A stretch of DNA of 6,790 bases from Spirochaetaceae bacterium (lineage in GTDB: Bacteria; Spirochaetota; Spirochaetia; Treponematales; Breznakiellaceae), in assembly GCA_031255315.1 (NCBI GenBank), contig JAIRSS010000215.1, positions 1 through 6,790 of the forward strand, written 5' to 3'. The notes under the pieces are model-generated. The model searched no databases, was not told the origin of the DNA, and saw only the letters and a list, made by a program, of their open reading frames with translations. Shown in pieces: positions 1 to 4,720 of this stretch. The translations under genes and the position numbers were made by a program. Position 1 is the stretch's first letter. Every line of letters starts with the position of its first letter.

Positions 1-2
1 AA

Positions 3-179
3 CTCATCCTGGGGCTTGGCCTGAAAAGCGGCCGCCTCCTTGAACTTGAGGCAAAGAAGCATCTTATCGAATTCAACGCGGCTCTCCTCAAAAAAGAGAT
101 CGAATACCCGGGTGTGTCAGTGGCGATCTTCAAGCGGGAATGTCTGGAAGCGGCGCGGAAGCGGAAGAAGACGGGGTAA
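3..179 (+). CDS. C-terminal end of a possible thiamine-diphosphate 2-oxoacid (indolepyruvate) oxidoreductase
   Basis: An open frame runs from the left edge to a TAA at 177-179 and gives the last 58 residues of a protein; the start lies outside the window. The tail has a charged helix (LIEFNAALLKKEIEY), then PGVSVAIFKRECLE and a basic end (AARKRKKTG). The pattern 'small/Gly-x-SV-hydrophobic-I-x-(K/R)-R-x-C' resembles the end of the thiamine-diphosphate-binding domain in the alpha subunit of indolepyruvate:ferredoxin oxidoreductase (IorA), where the equivalent reads roughly G-P-S-V-I-I-A-R-R-P-C. Classical IorA proteins carry a ferredoxin-like [4Fe-4S] domain after this point. This protein stops instead, so it would be a short form or a different thiamine-diphosphate enzyme. 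The reading frame is convincing; the family is a tentative match from memory. No clear terminator follows the stop. Confidence 0.5.
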   Translation, partial: LILGLGLKSGRLLELEAKKHLIEFNAALLKKEIEYPGVSVAIFKRECLEAARKRKKTG

Positions 180-359
180 CGCGGAATACGCGGGGTTCTT
201 TGAGGAAGAAACTACTGGACAGGTAAAGCCGTTCCGGTTCTTGAGGGCCGCGCAGACTTCCCTGACGTTCAGCGCCGCCTCGTTGTCCGTGCGGGCGATG
301 TACGCGCCCTCGACTTTGGGCTGGCGGTTGGGATAGAGTTTTACCTGTATGCGGTGCAA
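117..359 (-). pseudogene. Remnant of an HU/IHF-like DNA-binding protein gene (N-terminal part only)
   Basis: The minus-strand frame beginning at a TTG (359-357) encodes 80 residues. The first ~46 (IQVKLYPNRQPKVEGAYIAR, then a segment ending ALKNRNGFT, down to about base 222) resemble the N-terminal domain of small HU/IHF-like DNA-binding proteins found in Bacteroidetes and spirochetes, which start with a 'KLYPN...Y.AR' strand-turn-strand and then a helix. After GFT the resemblance stops. The rest (VVSSSKNPAYSALPRLL and on) is low-complexity translation, and its last third is antisense to the tail of the upstream + strand gene. There is no ATG, and the only Shine-Dalgarno-like bases (AAGG) sit 2 nt from the TTG, too close. 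An in-frame stop lies 22-24 nt upstream of the TTG. The best reading is a gene decapitated at its start and cut off after one domain. A short expressed protein cannot be excluded. Confidence 0.45.
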
Positions 360-395
360 AACCTTGTCTACGTCTTTGTTTTAGGATGTAGAAGC

Positions 396-440
396 GAGGA
401 GGCGGGAGTTGGGGATGGTTCCGCGACTCCCTGCCTCCTC
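396..440. repeat. Strong inverted repeat downstream of the lipoprotein gene; possible terminator
   Basis: The left arm 396-409 (GAGGAGGC then GGGAGT) pairs with the right arm 426-440 (ACTCCC, one unpaired T, GCCTCCTC). This gives 14 base pairs with a single bulge around a 16-nt loop. It lies 39 nt beyond the lipoprotein stop codon (479-481), where a minus-strand terminator would be expected. However, the minus-strand sequence after the stem (GCTTCTACATCC) is not a proper T-run, so Rho-independent termination is only possible. A T6 run on the minus strand (445-450) sits before the hairpin rather than after it. The structure could equally be a dispersed palindromic repeat. Confidence 0.55.
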
Positions 441-478
441 ACGTTAAAAAACGGTGATTGACGCGCTTGCGTAACTGG

Positions 479-919
479 CTAGCGGGGTTGGGGGTCATCA
501 AGCGTAACCGGTATGTCGGTAAACTTTTTCAATTTACCGGCAAAATATCCCGTCCCGTCATAGGAAATAAGTACCGTGTCTGTGACTGAAAACTGATAAT
601 TCTTAAGGTTAATATTAAGCTTCCTACCACCGACGAATACAGAAATGGTTTGTGGTTCACCATTTACCGTTACGGTGAATCCCTCTTTCGTTGAGTCATT
701 AGAGGCAATAGCATCCAAAGAGACATCAGTATAAGTGGAAATCTGATCGCCACCTACATTACGAAACTTAAACCCAGTTGGTGTTGCTCCTTCACCGGTA
801 TAGTCGCCGCCACCGCCGCCGTCATCGCTGTCAGTGGGGCAACCCGCCAGAATCAATCCGAATAACAGCAGAAGCGCCGCCATTCCCGTAAGAAACCATT
901 TGCTTTTATTCATTTTCAT
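479..919 (-). CDS. Small secreted lipoprotein with one Ig/SwmB-like beta domain
   Basis: The gene encodes 146 residues. The signal peptide has a basic N-terminus (MKMNKSKW), a hydrophobic core (MAALLLLFGLI) and a lipobox LAGC with the lipidated cysteine at residue 27. Maturation by the lipoprotein signal peptidase would leave ~120 residues anchored to a membrane. The mature chain opens with an acidic, glycine-rich linker (PTDSDDGGGGGDYTGEG). It then has alternating strand-like segments (GFTVTVNGEPQTISVFV, LNINLKNYQFSVTDTVLISY, a closing FTDIPVTL). This order resembles SwmB-type Ig-like repeats ('F.V.VNG....T....V..GD.V.VSY......F....V'), which suggests a single surface beta-sandwich; that match is inferred. 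The start at 919 is chosen because GGAGG (925-929) lies 5 nt upstream and the signal peptide begins there. A second ATG at 913 is also possible. The gene is more AT-rich than its neighbours, which may indicate a lineage-specific or acquired gene. Its ligand and role are unknown. Confidence 0.85.
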   Translation of the reverse strand: MKMNKSKWFLTGMAALLLLFGLILAGCPTDSDDGGGGGDYTGEGATPTGFKFRNVGGDQISTYTDVSLDAIASNDSTKEGFTVTVNGEPQTISVFVGGRKLNINLKNYQFSVTDTVLISYDGTGYFAGKLKKFTDIPVTLDDPQPR

Positions 920-937
920 AAAAGCCTCCGTGTGTTT

Positions 938-980
938 TATGCCCGCAGGCATAGGTGTATATAACCGCCCCAGGGCGGTT
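938..980 (-). promoter_or_regulatory. Two adjacent hairpins upstream of the lipoprotein start
   Basis: Two perfect inverted repeats lie just upstream of the lipoprotein Shine-Dalgarno. At 938-953, TATGCC and GGCATA flank a 4-nt loop. At 963-980, AACCGCC and GGCGGTT flank a 4-nt loop (8 bp if the loop is 2 nt). The first ends 9 nt from the GGAGG of the lipoprotein gene, so in the mRNA it could influence ribosome access. The second could be a leader hairpin or a protein-binding dyad. A TATATA-like stretch lies between them on the minus strand (957-962), but no convincing -35 sits at the right distance, so no promoter is called. Function is inferred only from position. Confidence 0.4.
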
Positions 981-1155
981 TCTTCTCTGCCGCACTGTGG
1001 CTCGGAATACGGGGGGAAATGAAAGAAGGCTGGAATGTCCTGATACGGCGACTTGGCGTTCCAATGGGGACGCCGTGGTCTGCATCAGGGAAAGAGAGAA
1101 AAAAACGTTCGAATTTAAACTGTCAGGGGGTTGACAAATACTATTGGGCGGCCAA

Positions 1156-1228
<73 letters not shown>

Positions 1229-1354
1229 GGGCGAAGTCTGCCCGGAGGTTCAGTATGAGGGTTGGCGCGTTGCGTTGCGCCGCTATGCTTGGCCGAGCGC
1301 CGTTCATGATTGAAGTAGTTATACTATGAAAGTGAGAAAAACGCAAGAGTACAA

Positions 1355-1370
1355 GCGCAAAAATTTGCGC
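1355..1370. repeat. Short perfect palindrome
   Basis: GCGCAAA and TTTGCGC form two 7-nt perfect arms separated by AA. It could be an operator-type dyad, but nothing nearby identifies a target gene. The next gene on the right starts 350 nt away and has its own promoter. Confidence 0.45.
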
Positions 1371-1393
1371 GGGATGTATTCAACAGCGGGGGT

Positions 1394-1416
1394 CCAGGGG
1401 GCCTGCGGCCCCCTGG
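1394..1416. repeat. GC-rich perfect hairpin (10 bp stem, 3-nt loop)
   Basis: The arms CCAGGGGGCC (1394-1403) and GGCCCCCTGG (1407-1416) pair perfectly around the loop TGC. The flanks are also G-rich. No T-run follows on either strand, so it is not a standard intrinsic terminator. It looks like the GC-rich extragenic palindromes that are dispersed in many bacterial genomes. Confidence 0.75.
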
Positions 1417-1550
1417 CGAGGGGCGCTATGGGGGAGGCCTGTGTCAAAACTCAAAAATCAAATCGAAAGGCGGACCGGGAGCGGGAAGGGCGGGTACGGT
1501 CTTATCCTGCCGCTGCCTCGGTACGTTTATCCCGGCCCGCTGGTTTTTTG

Positions 1551-1578
1551 TTGACTTCCCCAAAGAATGATTTATACT
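1551..1578 (+). promoter_or_regulatory. Sigma70-type promoter of the transketolase operon
   Basis: The -35 box TTGACT (1551-1556) and -10 box TATACT (1573-1578) are separated by 16 nt, and each matches the consensus at five of six positions. Transcription would start near 1585, which leaves a leader of ~140 nt before the first start codon at 1725. That leader contains the long hairpin 1634-1697. It is the best promoter in the window and has the right strand and place for the three genes that follow. Confidence 0.7.
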
Positions 1579-1633
1579 GGACGGAATCCCTGCGGAAATA
1601 TACGCGCCTGGCGGCGGCGTTGTTTTTGTACAG

Positions 1634-1697
1634 GCGGGGCTGTTCCAAAACGAATTGACGGTTACGCTAAACGCCTTCGGTTTTGGAACAGCCCCGC
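1634..1697 (+). repeat. Palindromic element, copy A: 18-bp stem in the operon leader; possible attenuator
   Basis: The arms 1634-1651 and 1680-1697 are perfect reverse complements over 18 nt (GCGGGGCTGTTCCAAAAC and its complement) around a 28-nt loop. After the stem come 4 nt and then TTTTT (1702-1706), so the folded RNA has the outline of an intrinsic terminator placed before the operon's first gene. The Shine-Dalgarno GAGAGGTG (1713-1720) lies outside the stem, 15 nt downstream. The left arm plus the start of the loop (CCAAAACGAATTGACGG, 1645-1661) recurs, in opposite orientation, in the element at 4447-4501. Whether this is a regulatory attenuator, a dispersed repeat that happened to land in the leader, or both cannot be decided from one locus. 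Confidence 0.8.
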
Positions 1698-1724
1698 GCA
1701 GTTTTTACCTATGAGAGGTGTTCC

Positions 1725-2588
1725 ATGCCAATTACCCAAGAAGAATGGCGGGCGCTTAAAAAGACCGCTCGTGAACTCAGACTTACGATGATAGACGTGG
1801 TGCTCTGGTCCGGGGGCGCTCATATAGGCGGCTCTCTGAGCATTGCCGACATACTCACCATCCTCTATTTTAAATACCTGAACGTCCGGCCCGCTGAACC
1901 GCTGTGGCCCGGACGGGATCGCTTTATCCTGTCCAAAGGCCACGCCGCCGCCGGGTTTATCCCCGTACTGGCAAAAAAAGGCTACTTCCCTGAAGCGGAG
2001 CTTAAATCCTTTAACCACTTTGGTTCCCCCTTTGCCATGCATCCGGACAGCAACAAGATCGCCGGTTGCGACGTGTCCGCCGGCAGCCTGGGGCACGGCC
2101 TTTCCATTGCGGCGGGTTTGGGGCTGGGCGCCCGGTATCTCAAGCAGGACTGGAAAACGGTCTGCCTTTTAGGGGACGGCGAATGTTGCGAGGGCAGCGT
2201 CTGGGAGGCCGCCATGTCCCTGGCCCACTACAAGCTGGGAAATGTGATCACCATCGTTGACCGGAACCGGCTGATGATAGACGGCAAAACCGAGGAAGTG
2301 ATGGGCCTTGAACCGTTTGCCGGTAAATGGCGGGCTTTTGGGTTTGAGGTTGTCGAGGCGGACGGCCATGATTTTACGGAGCTGGCCGCGGCCCTTGACC
2401 ACGCCTGGGCCGCAACGGATACGCCGGTGCTGATCCTGGCCAATACCGTTAAGGGTAAGGGCGTTGATTTTATGGAAAATAACGTGGTGTGGCATTACGG
2501 TTCCGCCGACTCGGAACTGGCGGCCAAAGCAAAGGCTTCTATTTTACAAGAAAAAATCTTCCAAGAAGAAATATCGGGAGGCGAATAG
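1725..2588 (+). CDS. Transketolase, N-terminal (thiamine diphosphate-binding) subunit
   Basis: This 287-residue protein matches the pyrophosphate-binding half of transketolase, which occurs as a separate ~270-290 residue subunit in many anaerobes and archaea. Visible motifs, in order: GGAHIGGSLSIADIL (30-44, active-site His33), SKGHAA (70-75), SAGSLGHGLS (118-127), the thiamine diphosphate/Mg motif beginning GDGECCEG (150-157) and closing with DRN (179-181), KGKGV (243-247) and VWHY (255-258). With its partner it would transfer a two-carbon ketol unit between sugar phosphates in the cytoplasm. The ATG at 1725 follows GAGAGGTG by 4 nt. An in-frame TTG at 1683 would add 14 residues but lies inside the leader hairpin and lacks its own ribosome site. 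The next gene starts 1 nt after the stop, so the subunits are probably made together. Split transketolase-like pairs also act on other sugars (apulose 4-phosphate, sulfosugars), so the substrate is not certain. Confidence 0.92.
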   Translation: MPITQEEWRALKKTARELRLTMIDVVLWSGGAHIGGSLSIADILTILYFKYLNVRPAEPLWPGRDRFILSKGHAAAGFIPVLAKKGYFPEAELKSFNHFGSPFAMHPDSNKIAGCDVSAGSLGHGLSIAAGLGLGARYLKQDWKTVCLLGDGECCEGSVWEAAMSLAHYKLGNVITIVDRNRLMIDGKTEEVMGLEPFAGKWRAFGFEVVEADGHDFTELAAALDHAWAATDTPVLILANTVKGKGVDFMENNVVWHYGSADSELAAKAKASILQEKIFQEEISGGE

Positions 2589-2589
2589 T

Positions 2590-3606
2590 ATGGCCCAGGT
2601 TACTACCGGAACCACCTGGAATTGTTATGATTCGGCCACCATGACCGCGCGGGAAATCTACGGGCGGACCCTGGCGGAGATGGGCAAGACGGACAGCCGC
2701 ATCGTGGGGCTTACGGCGGACTTGGCAAAAACCACGGCCATTGTGCATTTTGCCGACGCTTTTCCCGAACGTTTTTTCAACGTGGGCATTGCGGAACAGA
2801 ACATGATGGGTATAGCCGCAGGACTTGCTAAGGCGGGGCTTATCCCCTTCGCTTCCACAATGGCGGTCTTCGCGGCGCTGCGGGCCGGTGAACAGGTCCG
2901 CACGGATATCGCCTACCAGAACCTGCCGGTCAAGATCATCGCCACTCATGGGGGAATCTCTTTCGGCCACGCCGGAACGACCCACCACTGTACCGAAGAC
3001 CTGGCAATAATGCGTTCTATCGCCAACATGACGGTTGTCGTCCCGGCGGACGGTCTTGAAACCAGCCGGGCTGTGCGGGCCTGCGTTGACATACCGGGGC
3101 CGGTGTATATCCGCATAGGCCGCGGCTTTGAGCCTCCCTGCTATGAAAACGAGGACCATCCCTTCGAGATAGGCAAGGCGGTTCTTATGCGGGACGGGAC
3201 GGATATTACCGTTATCTGCTGCGGCATCGCGGTGCTTCAATCGGTCCAGGCCGCCAAGACGCTGGCGGAACAGGACCATCTTTCGGTGCGGGTCATCAAC
3301 ATGCATACCATTAAGCCCCTGGACCGGGAGGCCGTCTTGAACGCGGTAACGGATACCCGGCGTATTCTTACCGTAGAGGAACACAATGTCTCAGGCGGCT
3401 TAGGGGACGCGGTGGGAGGCGTTATCGCCGAATCCGGCAAGGGCTGCGTGTTCAAGAAGCACGGCATCCAGGATGAGTTCGCCGTCATCGGCTATGCGGA
3501 AGACCTCTACGCCCATTACGGCCTTGACAGCAACGGCATTGTTGATAAGGTCAGAGAAATGATGAGCATGGAATTCGAAGCTGATGAAGACTGGAATGAT
3601 GAATAA
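2590..3606 (+). CDS. Transketolase, C-terminal (pyrimidine-binding) subunit
   Basis: This 338-residue protein completes the enzyme encoded by the preceding gene. Residues ~13-180 form the pyrimidine-binding domain. It contains NVGIAEQN (64-71), where Glu69 should activate the thiamine cofactor, then FASTMAVFAALRAGEQVR (87-104) and the substrate-loop segment SFGHAGTTHHCTED (124-137). Residues ~185-315 are the transketolase C-terminal domain, with VINMHTIKPLD (235-245) and VEEHNVSGGLGDAV (262-275). The end is unusually acidic (FEADEDWNDE), a tail of ~10 residues beyond the conserved domain. The ATG at 2590 is preceded by GGGAGG (2576-2581) at 8 nt. The longer in-frame extension from 2464 is the shifted reading of the upstream gene and is rejected. 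The stop of the N-subunit (2586-2588) and this start almost touch, consistent with translational coupling and equal subunit amounts. Confidence 0.92.
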   Translation: MAQVTTGTTWNCYDSATMTAREIYGRTLAEMGKTDSRIVGLTADLAKTTAIVHFADAFPERFFNVGIAEQNMMGIAAGLAKAGLIPFASTMAVFAALRAGEQVRTDIAYQNLPVKIIATHGGISFGHAGTTHHCTEDLAIMRSIANMTVVVPADGLETSRAVRACVDIPGPVYIRIGRGFEPPCYENEDHPFEIGKAVLMRDGTDITVICCGIAVLQSVQAAKTLAEQDHLSVRVINMHTIKPLDREAVLNAVTDTRRILTVEEHNVSGGLGDAVGGVIAESGKGCVFKKHGIQDEFAVIGYAEDLYAHYGLDSNGIVDKVREMMSMEFEADEDWNDE

Positions 3607-3629
3607 GGCCCGTACAAGGAGGCTGTAAG

Positions 3630-4445
3630 GTGGCTGCTCAAGCAACGGCAATGGACATAATGACGGCGAAATTGTTTTTTAACGCGGCCTTTCCCGTGAT
3701 GCGGGTGGTTCTGGAAGATGATCCCGTTATGAAGGCCCGGTTTGCCCGCGTCAAGGCGGTGGTGCAGATAGGCGCTAAAAACCCCGGAGGGGAAGAAGGA
3801 TTTCTGGCCTGTCATTTGGTTTTTGACCGGGGTTCTCTTTCCGTGGTTCAGGGGCCGGTGGAAAACCCCGATATTGCCCTGACTTTTTCCACCGTGGCGA
3901 AGATGAACGCCATGTTTCGGGGAGGCGCCTCCCTTCCGGCAATCCGGGGCCTGGGCAGACTGGGAACCCTGATCAAAGTTTTCTCCCTTCTCATGTCCCT
4001 GATGCTCATGATGCCGTCCAGCCGCCCCAAAGAACCGGACAAGCGGAGGCTCAAGGTAAAAATGTGCCTCTACATGATCACCCGCGCGCTTTCCAGCTAC
4101 AACAAGTTGGGGGATCCCGGTATGGCCGAATGGTGCCGCCGCCAGCCGGACCGGATATATCAGTTCCGGGTTGACGGTCCCGGCGGCCCCGGCGCGGAAC
4201 CTGCCGTGGCGGCCTACCTCCGGGTCAAAGCGGGAAAATCAAAGTCCGGCCACGGAATCTATACCCGGCGCAGCCCCTTTGTGCTGTTTCATTTCTTCTC
4301 CGTTGACGGGGCCTTGAAGGTGCTCCTGAAAGACGTGGGATTCGTGGAAGGGGTGGAACAGGGGTGCGTGGAAATCGTGGGGTCCCCGGAATACGCCATG
4401 TACCTTAACGATTATATGTCGATTCTTCAGGGAATGTTGACCTAA
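3630..4445 (+). CDS. SCP2-like (sterol carrier protein 2 fold) protein, function unknown
   Basis: A 271-residue protein starting at GTG, with an excellent AAGGAGG (3616-3622) 7 nt upstream. Residues ~40-130 resemble the SCP2 fold: VKAVVQIGAK, FLACHLVFDRGSLSVVQGP, then ENPDIALTFSTVAKMNAMFRG, which matches the family pattern 'G.l.v..G....PD..l..s....l..l..G'. A hydrophobic stretch (LIKVFSLLMSLMLMMP, 114-129) follows and could be part of the lipid-binding tunnel rather than a membrane segment. The second half has a similar ending (GVEQGCVEIVGSPEYAMYLNDYM, in part, 241-263), so a second, divergent SCP2-like module is possible. There is no signal peptide, so it is probably cytoplasmic. It follows the transketolase genes by 23 nt and is presumably in their operon. 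SCP2-fold proteins bind lipids or other hydrophobic ligands, but nothing here shows which one, nor why it is co-transcribed with transketolase. Confidence 0.75.
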   Translation: MAAQATAMDIMTAKLFFNAAFPVMRVVLEDDPVMKARFARVKAVVQIGAKNPGGEEGFLACHLVFDRGSLSVVQGPVENPDIALTFSTVAKMNAMFRGGASLPAIRGLGRLGTLIKVFSLLMSLMLMMPSSRPKEPDKRRLKVKMCLYMITRALSSYNKLGDPGMAEWCRRQPDRIYQFRVDGPGGPGAEPAVAAYLRVKAGKSKSGHGIYTRRSPFVLFHFFSVDGALKVLLKDVGFVEGVEQGCVEIVGSPEYAMYLNDYMSILQGMLT

Positions 4446-4446
4446 C

Positions 4447-4508
4447 AGCCCGTCCAAAAATCGTGCGCGTAGCGCACAGTCAATTAGTTTTGGGACAGGC
4501 TCTATTTT
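4447..4508 (+). terminator. Palindromic element, copy B: probable terminator of the transketolase operon
   Basis: Directly after the stop at 4443-4445, the arm 4447-4459 (AGCCCGTCCAAAA) pairs with 4488-4501 (TTTTGGGACAGGCT), with one C-A mismatch and one bulged G. Nested inside is a perfect 6-bp hairpin, GTGCGC-GTA-GCGCAC (4463-4477). The outer stem is followed by CTATTTT (4502-4508), a modest T-run, so termination of the operon is plausible. Read on the minus strand, 4477-4497 matches copy A (1641-1661) at 18 of 21 positions, so the two are members of one repeat family in opposite orientation. Confidence 0.65.
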
Positions 4509-4580
4509 ATGCGCGAAGCGCGACAAATTCCTAGCGGGTTGATTAAACTCGATGACAAAAATATACGGCAACAAAGTCTA

Positions 4581-4650
4581 CTGATTACGCGGATTTCACG
4601 GATTATGAAGACGTTTGCTGCGAAAAATCTGTGTTAATCCGGTTAATCAG
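4581..4650. repeat. Second long imperfect palindrome between convergent genes
   Basis: The arm 4581-4604 begins CTGATTACGCGGATTTCACG. It pairs with 4626-4650, whose reverse complement begins CTGATTAACCGGATTAACAC. About 20 of 24 positions match with one bulge, around a loop of ~21 nt. The sequence is unrelated to the elements at 1634 and 4447. From memory, 'GATTAC.CGGATT.CACGGATT' type palindromes recur between genes in many unrelated bacterial genomes. Here it sits between two 3' ends, where insertion would be harmless. A role as a bidirectional terminator is possible but no T-run flanks it. Confidence 0.7.
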
Positions 4651-4720
4651 GGGACCGGTATTCCCGCCTTTCCGCAGGTAAGTAATCCCGCCGGCCCGCT
4701 TCGCGTCGAACTCACGGTAA

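Noticed and set aside
40..336. + strand frame of 98 residues at the left edge
   Set aside because: It overlaps the better-supported 58-residue C-terminal frame in a different phase and is Arg/Ser-rich noise without a ribosome-binding site.
479..952. Longer lipoprotein start at 952 (adds MPAGIKHTEAF)
   Set aside because: The added residues precede the signal peptide and are encoded inside the hairpin and Shine-Dalgarno region. The ATG at 919 has GGAGG at 5 nt.
1326..1658. + strand open frame of 110 residues
   Set aside because: It reads through the GC hairpin at 1394-1416 and the promoter at 1551-1578, has no Shine-Dalgarno and no recognisable domain.
2539..3384. 281-residue minus-strand frame opposite the transketolase C-subunit
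   Set aside because: Antisense shadow of a well-supported coding gene, with no start signal and no protein-like features.
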